Positions 44,218 through 52,427 of a stretch of DNA of 64,000 bases are shown piece by piece. The notes under the pieces were generated by a model. That model was not told the DNA's origin. It was given only the letters and a program-made list of their open reading frames with translations, and searched no databases. Source of the stretch: JAPUDQ01 sp964552765. GTDB taxonomy: Bacteria; Patescibacteriota; Saccharimonadia; Saccharimonadales; Saccharimonadaceae. The stretch covers positions 62,001 to 126,000 of the forward strand of contig CAZKIA010000001.1 of the NCBI GenBank assembly GCA_964552765.1. Direction: 5' to 3'. Within the stretch, counting starts at the first letter, position 1, and every line of letters begins with the position of its first letter. Both the position numbers and the translations under genes were made by a program.

Positions 44218-45549
44218 CTAATTGAGGGATTGTTTGGTCAGAACAGTACCCGTCGACAACTTCACAGACAATACAAAGTGGCTACAAATATTTTTATTTA
44301 TATCACCATTACTGCAGCCTGTGGTACCGGGAGCTCCTGATACCTGGTAGGTATATTGCCCTGTGACAAGCTTATCGGATAGTAGATTGGAAGAACCGAG
44401 AGGCTCCGTGAAGGCCGTCTCTGCTATACTACGAAGGTTCTTCTCGCGCCATTTCAGATCATTTATTTGTGAGAATTCAGGGTAGTATCCAAACTCGTTA
44501 TAATATACTTCTAACGTAGTAGCTAGTGCATTGATGTCTATTTTGCGCTCAAGATCAGCGTTCTTGTCCGCAGCAGAAGATGTAGAGCTACCTGTATCTT
44601 TTGATTTTAAATACTCATCTATTCGGTAATCCGCCTTTGGTTCACTCGGTAGCTCGGTTGTACCCCAATCTGAATACGTCACTGTTGTCTGGTTAGTCTT
44701 TACTTTTACTAGTCGTTGCTTCTTAATGCTAACGTATAACTTTGCCTCAAGCGCTTTATTGTCTATCGAAAGACTACCGATATCGCTTTTCGGCAGACCA
44801 ATAATGACAGCGACTTTTTCATTGAGTGTACGCAATTTATCGGGACTTATGCTAACTTGATAGACGTAGGCATCTTCACCATCAAGAGTCTCTTTGACAA
44901 CTGCTTTTTTGTCATAGTTATATATCTCCGATGTATTAATTGCCTCCTCAATCTTTTTCGACTGATCGCCATTAAAGCTACCCATAATGTACTGACCAAA
45001 TATCCCCGATGAGGGCGTAATGGTAGTGATTGCACTAGAAGATTGAGCATCCTCAAGAGATATGCCGTCCTTGACGATCTGAACCCACTTATTATTTAAC
45101 TGTTGATCTGCACTCATTTGGTTAGTTTGATTTTTGAGGCGTACATATGTATTTTGCTTCGATGCATACATATCATAGCGAAGATCTTGTAGACCACCTT
45201 TTACGTCAACCGATGCAAAAACACGTAAGTTTTGGGTATCTTTGAGATCATACTTAAGCATAATCTGCTGATCCATATCTGTAATATTAACCTCCTGAGT
45301 GTAGCTAGGCGTGGATAGCGCATTTTTTATCGATGCTCGAAATACACTCTCAGGGTTACTAGCACGTAAGAACCAGAACATGCCAAGTCCAACAGCCGCC
45401 AGCAGCACAACGAGTGATACAACAAGTGCAAATACTTTTGTTTTTCGTGGCCGCTGGGTAGTGGGTATTACTGGATTAGTAGTCTGTAGTGCTGAGGGCT
45501 GGCTAACATCATCTGATCTACTAATCAGATTCTCATTTTCACTAAGCAT
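44218..45549 (-). CDS. Membrane-anchored extracellular protein with a pilin-like C-terminal domain
   Basis: 443 residues. One helix (about 38-62), then an extracellular region of about 250 residues resembling LppX/LolA-like lipoprotein folds only loosely, a Ser-rich linker, and a last domain starting ERKIDINALATTLEVYYNEFG that resembles the pseudopilin C-terminal domain, ending with two cysteines. No prepilin cleavage site. ATG 45549 has AAGGA upstream; ATG 45558 is the alternative. Function unknown. Confidence 0.7.
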   Translation of the reverse strand: MLSENENLISRSDDVSQPSALQTTNPVIPTTQRPRKTKVFALVVSLVVLLAAVGLGMFWFLRASNPESVFRASIKNALSTPSYTQEVNITDMDQQIMLKYDLKDTQNLRVFASVDVKGGLQDLRYDMYASKQNTYVRLKNQTNQMSADQQLNNKWVQIVKDGISLEDAQSSSAITTITPSSGIFGQYIMGSFNGDQSKKIEEAINTSEIYNYDKKAVVKETLDGEDAYVYQVSISPDKLRTLNEKVAVIIGLPKSDIGSLSIDNKALEAKLYVSIKKQRLVKVKTNQTTVTYSDWGTTELPSEPKADYRIDEYLKSKDTGSSTSSAADKNADLERKIDINALATTLEVYYNEFGYYPEFSQINDLKWREKNLRSIAETAFTEPLGSSNLLSDKLVTGQYTYQVSGAPGTTGCSNGDINKNICSHFVLSVKLSTGTVLTKQSLN

Positions 45550-45669
45550 GTTTTTCATCCTTATACTGTTTTAGCTATTACCATAATCATGAAGTTACAG
45601 ATCATGATTGTCAACACCGTTATGCAGACCTTGCAAACCATAAGCACTATCGATACTATGATGAGAACA

Positions 45670-46281
45670 ATGCAATTACTTCCGGTATGGTTTATTTATA
45701 TTGCAGCACTCATCAGACTGGCCGGCGGTCTGGCGTATTTCCGTGCAACCCTCGACGGTCGTGCTCGACCTCATGCAGTGAGCTGGATCATCTGGTCATT
45801 AACGCCATTTATATCATTCTTTGCAGAGCTGTCCGTTGGTGTCGGCGTGCTCGCAGTAGTAACACTCACCCTTGGTCTGAGCCCCTTACTGGTCGTGATT
45901 GCAGCACTGAAAGTCGATCGCCGCCTTTTTCGTATCAATGCATTTGACGCTCTGTGTATCGCGATTGCTAGTGCTGGTGTCATTATCTGGGCTATTACGA
46001 GTGAGCCGCTGACGGCTATTATTGTGGCAATCATCGCAGATATCGTTAGTTGTCTGCCAACCATTCGCAAAGCCTATCAGTATCCAGAGACTGAATATCC
46101 GCCGACATTTTTGCTATCTGCTGGCAGCATGAGCCTAGCCCTTCTGGCGACCCAAGAAATTTCTCTGGCAGCATTTGCATTCCCCGTCTATGTGCTAGTC
46201 ATGAATCTTCTGATTGCAAGCCTAGCTCTTCGCCAGTACGGTCGCAGGCGCCACCACCGCATATCGCGCCGGCGTCGGTAA
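45670..46281 (+). CDS. Polytopic membrane protein, PQ-loop/SemiSWEET-like (tentative)
   Basis: About 203 residues with six or seven helices and an Arg/His-rich C-terminus. Segments PHAVSWIIW and CLPTIRKAYQYPETE look like the proline motifs of two three-helix repeats, which hints at the SWEET/PQ-loop fold. ATG 45670 is preceded 7 bases upstream by TATGAT and starts just before the first helix; ATG 45589 would add 27 residues. Confidence 0.6.
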   Translation: MQLLPVWFIYIAALIRLAGGLAYFRATLDGRARPHAVSWIIWSLTPFISFFAELSVGVGVLAVVTLTLGLSPLLVVIAALKVDRRLFRINAFDALCIAIASAGVIIWAITSEPLTAIIVAIIADIVSCLPTIRKAYQYPETEYPPTFLLSAGSMSLALLATQEISLAAFAFPVYVLVMNLLIASLALRQYGRRRHHRISRRRR

Positions 46282-46294
46282 GCTATCTTTATGC

Positions 46295-46765
46295 TTAATC
46301 ACGAATATAATGACACGTATAGCCGTTCGGGTGCTTTTGTAAATAATCCTGATGCTCTTTTTCGGCAGGCCAGAATCTATCAAATGGCTCTAGCGTTGTC
46401 ACTACTTCTCCATTGTATCGACCTGATTGATTGACGCTCGTCATTACTTTAAGTGCAATCATTCTCTGCTCTTCATTTTCATAAAATATTGTCGAGCGAT
46501 AACTTGTACCGACATCATTGCCCTGGCGATTGAGTGTGGTTGGATCGTGAATACGAAAGAAAAAATCAAGCAGCTCATTATAGCTGGTCAATGATGGATC
46601 ATAAATAATCTTTACTGCTTCGGCATGACCAGGATGATGATCATAGGTTGGCGAATCATTATCGCCACCCATATAGCCTACTTCGGTATCAATCACCCCA
46701 ACTTGAGAGCGAAACAGCTCCTCCATCCCCCAGAAGCATCCACCTGCCACGTACATTGTCTGCAT
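46295..46765 (-). CDS. msrA: Peptide methionine-S-sulfoxide reductase A
   Basis: 156 residues with the catalytic motif GGCFWGMEELF and HPGHAEAVKI, FFRIHDPTTLNRQGND. It repairs the S-epimer of methionine sulfoxide using thioredoxin. ATG 46765 is chosen because it matches the family start and a TATACT lies 6 bases upstream. That hexamer is part of an eight-base palindrome shared with msrB. Confidence 0.95.
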   Translation of the reverse strand: MQTMYVAGGCFWGMEELFRSQVGVIDTEVGYMGGDNDSPTYDHHPGHAEAVKIIYDPSLTSYNELLDFFFRIHDPTTLNRQGNDVGTSYRSTIFYENEEQRMIALKVMTSVNQSGRYNGEVVTTLEPFDRFWPAEKEHQDYLQKHPNGYTCHYIRD

Positions 46766-46771
46766 AGCTTT

Positions 46772-46779
46772 AGTATACT
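46772..46779. promoter_or_regulatory. Palindromic AGTATACT serving msrA and msrB
   Basis: AGTATACT reads the same on both strands, giving TATACT in each direction. Exactly six bases separate it from the ATG of msrB (46786) on the right and of msrA (46765) on the left. Both mRNAs would start at or next to their ATG. No clear -35 is seen on either side. Confidence 0.7.
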
Positions 46780-46785
46780 GTATAT

Positions 46786-47160
46786 ATGAACAACTCACAT
46801 CTGAGCGACGAACAACGAGCTGTTTTATTTAAGCGAGCAACAGAAGCGCCGTTTAGTGGTGAGTACTTATATGTAAACGATGACGGTACCTATGGGTGCG
46901 CCAATTGTCATAGCCCACTCTTTGATTCATCGAGCAAATTTGAAGCTCACTGCGGATGGCCAAGCTTTGACGAGGCACTACCCGGCAGCATCACCTATCG
47001 TGAAGATACCAGTCATGGTATGACACGCACTGAAGTTATCTGCAGTAAGTGTAGCTGCCACCTTGGTCATATTTTTGATGATGGGCCACCCGAGACAACT
47101 GGCCAACGCTACTGCATTAATTCATTGTCGTTGCATTTTACCCCTCGTACTTCTCGCTAA
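46786..47160 (+). CDS. msrB: Peptide methionine-R-sulfoxide reductase B
   Basis: 124 residues. Zinc cysteines in CANC and CSKC, FEAHCGWPSFDEA, GHIFDDGP, and the catalytic cysteine in RYCINSLSL. It reduces the R-epimer, complementing MsrA. The gene is divergent from msrA and has no Shine-Dalgarno. Confidence 0.95.
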   Translation: MNNSHLSDEQRAVLFKRATEAPFSGEYLYVNDDGTYGCANCHSPLFDSSSKFEAHCGWPSFDEALPGSITYREDTSHGMTRTEVICSKCSCHLGHIFDDGPPETTGQRYCINSLSLHFTPRTSR

Positions 47161-47161
47161 C

Positions 47162-47189
47162 TTGCAGTTATATTGCCAGCAGGTATACT
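47162..47189 (+). promoter_or_regulatory. Promoter of the 127-residue orphan gene
   Basis: -35 TTGCAG (47162-47167), a 16-base spacer and -10 TATACT (47184-47189). The leader to ATG 47240 would be about 44 bases, in contrast to the leaderless genes nearby. Confidence 0.55.
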
Positions 47190-47239
47190 GTGATGTACGC
47201 CAGTACTTTGTAGTGCAACCGACCAAAGGAGTTGATCAA

Positions 47240-47623
47240 ATGGCGATTGTTCTTTCAGATGACATAAATGAGATCATCGGGCGCATCATGCAGCTACTCG
47301 CCACATTAGGTGAGATCTCTGCCCGCAAGGCGAGTTTGCAACAAGACATGGTGCACGGCACAGCCACGAGCGATACGGCCTCCACAATGGACGACTTGAC
47401 TAGAGGTGAGATCAGATTGATCAATGAAATCAAACAGATCATCGAGGCAAAGTGGCGAACGATCTCAGCGCATATGGAGGGTGATTCTCTCCGTATTGGT
47501 GAAACTGGAACTGTTGACATCTTCGTCTCGCGATACGTGAGCTCTCCTTCGATCACGATGCGCATCCAACCATCGGGGTCACGGTTTGTCACCACTCGTC
47601 AACTTTGTCCTGTTATCAGTTGA
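47240..47623 (+). CDS. Orphan soluble protein, 127 residues
   Basis: I do not recognise it. The first 80 residues are helical, with an Ile/Leu heptad-like pattern (DDINEIIGRIMQLLATLGEI), followed by a beta-rich end (VDIFVSRYV, ITMRIQPSG). No signal or membrane segment. Shine-Dalgarno AAAGGAG lies 8 bases before ATG 47240, there is a good promoter upstream and a strong hairpin after the stop. This self-contained layout matches the genes at 7298 and 61744. Confidence 0.75.
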   Translation: MAIVLSDDINEIIGRIMQLLATLGEISARKASLQQDMVHGTATSDTASTMDDLTRGEIRLINEIKQIIEAKWRTISAHMEGDSLRIGETGTVDIFVSRYVSSPSITMRIQPSGSRFVTTRQLCPVIS

Positions 47624-47640
47624 CGCTGGTCATAACGCCC

Positions 47641-47664
47641 GCTCGGGAGCGTTCAATCCCGAGC
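47641..47664 (+). terminator. Hairpin after the 127-residue orphan gene
   Basis: GCTCGGGA (47641-47648) pairs with TCCCGAGC (47657-47664) around an eight-base loop; ATTTTC follows. It is a plausible but T-poor intrinsic terminator. Confidence 0.6.
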
Positions 47665-47676
47665 ATTTTCATGCCC

Positions 47677-48009
47677 TTATGCATTTTCCTCAAATAACGA
47701 TCGGTATTCTACTTCACGCCCTTCTTGCTCGGCTCGTGCAATACCATACTCCATACCGCGACTGATTCCACGATCATAATAAACCACAGTTTTTGCGGCA
47801 AATTTTCCGATAGCAAGACCTGCTTCAATCCCCATCTCACGCTCAGCAGGTATCAAATCGTCAAGCACGTGCGTATAAAATAAATGGCTTGCAAATGGCG
47901 CCTCACCTCGATGAAGGCTATCGAGCAAAGCGGCTTCGGCATAAGCCACATTACCCTCTACATCGCCAGCATAGGGACTCTCTACCAGAACGAATGGTCT
48001 ATCAATCAT
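47677..48009 (-). CDS. Nucleoside 2-deoxyribosyltransferase-like (DUF4406/DUF7768-type) protein
   Basis: 110 residues with a flavodoxin-like pattern: FVLVESPYAGDVEGNVAYAE near the start, ASHLFYTHVLDD, EREMGIEAGLAIG and a Gly-rich RGISRGMEYGIARAE segment. Relatives occur in phages and bacteria, with roles in nucleoside metabolism or none known. A TATACT lies 7 bases before ATG 48009; GTG 48045, overlapping the upstream stop, is the alternative if coupled. Confidence 0.75.
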   Translation of the reverse strand: MIDRPFVLVESPYAGDVEGNVAYAEAALLDSLHRGEAPFASHLFYTHVLDDLIPAEREMGIEAGLAIGKFAAKTVVYYDRGISRGMEYGIARAEQEGREVEYRSLFEENA

Positions 48010-48041
48010 CAGTGTTAGTATACTCTCGTATTCATAAACTT

Positions 48042-48650
48042 TCACGCTTCATACGCATGAACAATATCCATGATTGTAACAGCTGATGCTATAACACCTC
48101 GTTGGTATGACAACTCATCATCATACGGTTGCGGTTGGTCAGCAAACAAAGCCGTACCGACATCAAGAAATTCAAAAAGCTGATCATTTATATCCATACT
48201 ATCGAAGCTATCACATACCGCGTCGATACTATCAAATAAATCATAGTTCATTTCTTCCTCGCTATAATATGTCGTTTTCGGCATAGTGATCGATATACAC
48301 CCACGATAGATTTTTTGATGTAATTCCTGAGGAAGCAATGGTACAACTCCATCCATAACAACAACCGCCCCCGTAATAAATGCTTTTGCTGACCGCTCTT
48401 CATAGTGACGTGTATCAATTTCATCACCACTGGACAGCCGCTTGATTGCCTGCAGCCTACCATAATATTGTGCCAATTGATTTAATGATTGAAGCAACGG
48501 TGTCTTCTGGTATATAACAAATGTTTCTTTCTGCAGTTGTGCTCGCAGCTCTGCCGGTGATAACGAGCTATCATATAAAAATCTCACGCGCGCCACAGGG
48601 TCTTGATACCAATTACCATTTTCTCGATCAGGAAAATCTTCTACACCCAT
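48042..48650 (-). CDS. Orphan acidic protein, 202 residues
   Basis: I do not recognise it. It is soluble, acidic (many Asp/Glu near the C-terminus), with a helical middle (LLQSLNQLAQYYGRLQAIKRL). It follows the 177-residue gene with one base between and precedes the deoxyribosyltransferase-like gene, forming a three-gene unit. No signal peptide. Confidence 0.75.
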   Translation of the reverse strand: MGVEDFPDRENGNWYQDPVARVRFLYDSSLSPAELRAQLQKETFVIYQKTPLLQSLNQLAQYYGRLQAIKRLSSGDEIDTRHYEERSAKAFITGAVVVMDGVVPLLPQELHQKIYRGCISITMPKTTYYSEEEMNYDLFDSIDAVCDSFDSMDINDQLFEFLDVGTALFADQPQPYDDELSYQRGVIASAVTIMDIVHAYEA

Positions 48651-48651
48651 A

Positions 48652-49185
48652 TTATTCGTCCGCCGCTAGTTCACCAAAATTGTCTATATGAAATTGTCGT
48701 GCCAATGCAGCACCTACGAGTGAGTAATAAAACAAAGAAGGATAGAGCCTCTTCGCACTTGCCGCTACAACTTCGTTAGTTCGTGGCATTTCATGACCAA
48801 ATAACTCAACCGCTTGTTCGATGTATCCCCTCACACTATCAGTTCCTTCGGCTTTTTTAAGTCCGGCGAGGTTATGATGAAGCGCCTTAAGACTAAAGCC
48901 AGACGTTGACGGTGATGCGCCAACCATACCTGCGATGCCTTCGATAGTCATCATCCCGTGATCAATTTCTTCTGAATACCCGCCGTCATTATAGGCGGTT
49001 CCTGCTGCATCAAGAAGTCGCGGATGGGTCATTTGAAAGAATAGCGAATTTCCCTCGACAGCTTCATGAGTTTCACGAACAATCTTCTGATTTGCCATCA
49101 TGAGTTCTAAAATCTCAGCATTCTCATCACTAAGATCATGTGCGGGAAATTCAGGCTGAGGCCGTATAACGATCAAATCTGGCAT
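48652..49185 (-). CDS. Orphan protein, 177 residues, first gene of a three-gene unit
   Basis: I do not recognise it. Mostly helical, with His-rich stretches (ALHHNLAGLKKAEG) and no signal. A TATACT lies 8 bases before ATG 49185 without Shine-Dalgarno, so it opens the unit leaderless. It is followed with one base spacing by the 202-residue gene. Confidence 0.75.
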   Translation of the reverse strand: MPDLIVIRPQPEFPAHDLSDENAEILELMMANQKIVRETHEAVEGNSLFFQMTHPRLLDAAGTAYNDGGYSEEIDHGMMTIEGIAGMVGASPSTSGFSLKALHHNLAGLKKAEGTDSVRGYIEQAVELFGHEMPRTNEVVAASAKRLYPSLFYYSLVGAALARQFHIDNFGELAADE

Positions 49186-49235
49186 GATACGATAGTATAC
49201 CCTCGTCTATCGAATAAGACTAGTAGCTATCGATA

Positions 49236-51854
49236 TTACGCGCGAACAAGCGATAATTCAGCAGTTGCTCGATCGGCAATCTTGTCCATAATTGGATTCA
49301 CATCTTCATCCGTGAGTGTTGTCGTGTTGCTCGTAAAGGTTAGTCGAAGCGTTGTCGTCTTTGGCCCATCTGCTGTTTTTTGATAGATACTGAGCGGCTC
49401 AATCATCGCATCGATATCATCTACTGCATCATTTATCACCTGCTGCACCAGACCAAAAATACGCTGATACTCTAATGTATTATCCCCGCGTAATGATATA
49501 TCTTGCACAGTACTGGGATAACGTGAAAGTGGTCGATATGCTGCGCTCGCCGTCGTGGCAGCTTGATGTACGCCCTGCATATCAAGCGTCATAGCAGCCG
49601 TATATTTTGGCAACTTAAAGCTTCGGATCACCGACTGCTTGAGTTCACCAATCATACCAATAAATTGTCCGTCGCTTGTTTCAATGAGTGCACTGCGCGA
49701 TTGATCAAACGGTGCCGTCACAGGGTAATCAAGTGGCTCCGCAATCACTTTATATTGCAATGTCAGGCCAAAGTCTTTGCCGAGCTGATCCATCAACCCT
49801 CGCATGTAAAAATACGCCGCACCATCTCGTGATGTTTTACTGGCATAAACTGCATCGATAAATTCCATCTCACTTGGGAGGCCATCATCGTCATTGGCAT
49901 GGTATTTTTTATTGTGACCCTTGCCGATTTCGTACAGTACAAATTCGTCATGTCCTGCCTTGATATTCATGTGAACTTTGTCGAGCAGGCTTGGCAATAC
50001 ACTCAGCCGATAATACTGCAAGTCAGGACTCAGCGCATTGCTTAGACGAAATGCTTGCGTAGTGTCCTGTTCGGCTCGCTGCATTGTTTTTTCATGCACA
50101 AAACTATAGGTTAACACTTCGTTGGCTCCACCACGAGCTAGACTATCACGAATTTTTTGCTTTGTCTCAATTGATGCATTCATCTGTGCTGGGACTATGC
50201 TTCGACGCGGCAATTCACGAGGTAATTTGTCAAATCCATAGAGTCGCCCGATTTCTTCTACGACATCTTCAGGGTCGATAATATCAGTCCGCCAAAACGG
50301 CACATTCACATGCAAATCATCGTCGTTATCTTCTTTGTCATCAGGATTCCAGCCACAATCTTGGCATAACGGAAACTCAACATTGCCAAGCAGCTGTACC
50401 ATATCGTACTTGGAGATATCGAGCCCAAGTCGATCACGAATAAAAGCTGGCTTGATAGAGAGTGATGGCGATAGCTCATTACTTTCAATTGCCTGGTCAA
50501 GGCTGCGAGGATGAAGATCATAGATATCACCTGCCCGCTTACCGCCTGCAACATCCATAATCGATGCCAGTGCGACGTCGAGTACCGCAGGGTTTTGCAG
50601 TGGCGACTGTCCTTTGTTGAACCGTGTCAATGCATCAGTAAATAACCCATGACGCATACTGGATCGACGGACGGTATACATATCAAAGCTTGCTACTTCC
50701 AGCACAATATTTTTCGTATCATCACTCACTTCGCTATCAGCGCCACCCATAATCCCCGCCAGCCCCACCGGCCCTTCACCATCTACGATCACGATATCAG
50801 ACTCATCGAGCTCGTACGTCTTGTCATTGAGAAGTGTTATCTTCTCACCCTTATGCGCCATACGCGTACCGAGTATTTTCTCTTCCCTCTTCCCTCTTCC
50901 CTCTTCCCTCGGCTCCGAACCAGCTCGGAGCTTATCATAATCATACGCATGGGTAGGCTGTGCAGTCAGCAGCATCACATAGTTTGTCACGTCCACAATA
51001 TTGTTAATCGGTTTCGATCCCATCGCCACTAGTGCGCATTGTAGCCACATCGGACTCGGCCCCACCGTCACGTCGCGTATCGCAACCGCCATAAACCTCG
51101 GCACTACATCTTCAGCATCATTTGCAACGTGTAGCTGCAGCTCTTCAGTCTCTTCATCTTGCGGTCTATCAGTTTTTTCCATGTACCATGTTGGGCTTGT
51201 AAACTTCTCACCATAGATACCTGCGATCTCCCGCGCCACACCCAGTTGCCCAAACAAATCAGGACGGTGGGTAAACATCTTGTTTTCAATATCGATAATC
51301 GTGTCATTAAGGCCAAACACCTCAGCAAAGTTTTGACCAGCAGCCAACTGCTTTGTCGTACCAAATGGGGGTAAATCACTATCTGTTAATTCAATAATCC
51401 CGGCATGATCCGTACCAATTGCCAGCTCATCTGCCGCCGCCAACATACCATTGCTATGAACGCCACGGATTTCGCGTTCGTCAAGCACAAAGGGTTGTAC
51501 ATCGCCATAACTCGCTGGCACCGTCGAGCCTGGCGGCAACCATATCGCCCACATATCAGCATGCACATTTGGCGCACCACACACCACCGTCACGAGGCCA
51601 GTAGAATCTAGATTTTGGATTTTAGATTTTGGAGTGTAGTCACCAATATCAATTTTGCAAACGCTGAGTTTGTCGGCATTCGGGTGTTTCTCGCACTCGA
51701 TGACTTTCACGATCACAGCGTCTTTGTATTTATCCGCGAGATCAATAACTTCCTCAACTCCACCCAGCTGCTCATTGATGCGCTTCACGAGCTCATCGAC
51801 CGGCGGCAACTCGAAATCGATATATTGTTTGATTGTATTTAGGCTAACTTTCAT
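49236..51854 (-). CDS. pheT: Phenylalanyl-tRNA synthetase beta chain with repeat-encoded insertions
   Basis: 872 residues, longer than the usual 800 or so. tRNA-binding OB domain (HPNADKLSVCKIDIG), B3/B4 editing region, B5 and the C-terminal FDX-ACB domain (SRYPSTVQDISLRGD). Two loops are expanded by tandem heptanucleotides: residues about 73-84 before VVCGAPN, and about 315-327 before MAHKGEKI. With PheS it forms the alpha2-beta2 enzyme and edits Tyr-tRNA(Phe). GAGGAGG precedes ATG 51854, which overlaps the hydrolase stop in ATGA. Confidence 0.95.
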   Translation of the reverse strand: MKVSLNTIKQYIDFELPPVDELVKRINEQLGGVEEVIDLADKYKDAVIVKVIECEKHPNADKLSVCKIDIGDYTPKSKIQNLDSTGLVTVVCGAPNVHADMWAIWLPPGSTVPASYGDVQPFVLDEREIRGVHSNGMLAAADELAIGTDHAGIIELTDSDLPPFGTTKQLAAGQNFAEVFGLNDTIIDIENKMFTHRPDLFGQLGVAREIAGIYGEKFTSPTWYMEKTDRPQDEETEELQLHVANDAEDVVPRFMAVAIRDVTVGPSPMWLQCALVAMGSKPINNIVDVTNYVMLLTAQPTHAYDYDKLRAGSEPREEGRGKREEKILGTRMAHKGEKITLLNDKTYELDESDIVIVDGEGPVGLAGIMGGADSEVSDDTKNIVLEVASFDMYTVRRSSMRHGLFTDALTRFNKGQSPLQNPAVLDVALASIMDVAGGKRAGDIYDLHPRSLDQAIESNELSPSLSIKPAFIRDRLGLDISKYDMVQLLGNVEFPLCQDCGWNPDDKEDNDDDLHVNVPFWRTDIIDPEDVVEEIGRLYGFDKLPRELPRRSIVPAQMNASIETKQKIRDSLARGGANEVLTYSFVHEKTMQRAEQDTTQAFRLSNALSPDLQYYRLSVLPSLLDKVHMNIKAGHDEFVLYEIGKGHNKKYHANDDDGLPSEMEFIDAVYASKTSRDGAAYFYMRGLMDQLGKDFGLTLQYKVIAEPLDYPVTAPFDQSRSALIETSDGQFIGMIGELKQSVIRSFKLPKYTAAMTLDMQGVHQAATTASAAYRPLSRYPSTVQDISLRGDNTLEYQRIFGLVQQVINDAVDDIDAMIEPLSIYQKTADGPKTTTLRLTFTSNTTTLTDEDVNPIMDKIADRATAELSLVRA
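50876..50910. repeat. Heptanucleotide repeat inside pheT: TTCCCTC x4 plus one variant
   Basis: Four exact head-to-tail copies of TTCCCTC (50883-50910) are preceded by a variant TTTTCTC (50876-50882). On the coding strand they read GAGGGAA and encode a Glu/Arg/Lys/Gly-rich insertion. A hairpin GCTCCGA/TCGGAGC (50912-50931) follows. Confidence 0.9.
51604..51638. repeat. Heptanucleotide repeat inside pheT: GATTTTG-type, 5 units
   Basis: Units GAATCTA, GATTTTG, GATTTTA, GATTTTG and GAGTGTA lie head to tail and encode residues about 73-84 (YTPKSKIQNLDS), an insertion in the tRNA-binding domain. Confidence 0.85.
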
Positions 51855-52426
51855 TGCATTGCCTCCTCTAATAGCTCGGGAAATTCTTGTCCACCAAGTG
51901 AACGTAGGGTGAAGTGACCTTTATCTTTAAATCGCTTGACATCAACACCATTAACCTTGCTTAGAATCTCATCAACACTTTTATGTATACTCTTGAAGTC
52001 GTCGTCTGAGACCATAACTGTTAGCCCTGCGGTTTTATCTATGAGATTTGGGTCAATCTCAAAGTCAAAAAATGTATCATCAAAAGGTTCTTCCCCCGTA
52101 TCATAGCCCAGCCAAGGCGCTACTAGAACTACACGACCAACCTTAATGTTATTTTCGCTGAGCCATCTCACCAAGAAGCCACCGCCGCAACTATGCCCAA
52201 CAAGAATTGTCTCAGCCCCAATATCATAACGCTCCAATTCTCGTTTCCACACTTCATATTCCGGATAATATCCTCTAGGCATTTCTATCGAAACAGTACT
52301 GATATCTTTTAAGATTAATTGTTTTGATAACCATGGAAACCAATGGTCATTACTCGCACTTGGACGAGCATTATCATAATATTCTTGCTTAGTGTTCCAG
52401 CCGTGGATTAATAATGCGTTTTTCAT
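51851..52426 (-). CDS. RBBP9/YdeN-family alpha/beta hydrolase
   Basis: 191 residues. Start LLIHGWNTKQ, nucleophile elbow GHSCGGG, an acidic residue in VSDDDF and the catalytic histidine in DKGHFT. Probably a serine hydrolase of unknown substrate. It lies between pheS and pheT, one base after the former and overlapping the latter by four bases, so it is made together with the synthetase subunits. Confidence 0.88.
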   Translation of the reverse strand: MKNALLIHGWNTKQEYYDNARPSASNDHWFPWLSKQLILKDISTVSIEMPRGYYPEYEVWKRELERYDIGAETILVGHSCGGGFLVRWLSENNIKVGRVVLVAPWLGYDTGEEPFDDTFFDFEIDPNLIDKTAGLTVMVSDDDFKSIHKSVDEILSKVNGVDVKRFKDKGHFTLRSLGGQEFPELLEEAMQ

Positions 52427-52427
52427 A

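Noticed and set aside
50876..50910. CRISPR or phase-variation repeat
   Set aside because: Units are 7 bases without spacers, and slippage by one unit would break an essential gene, so contingency switching is unlikely.
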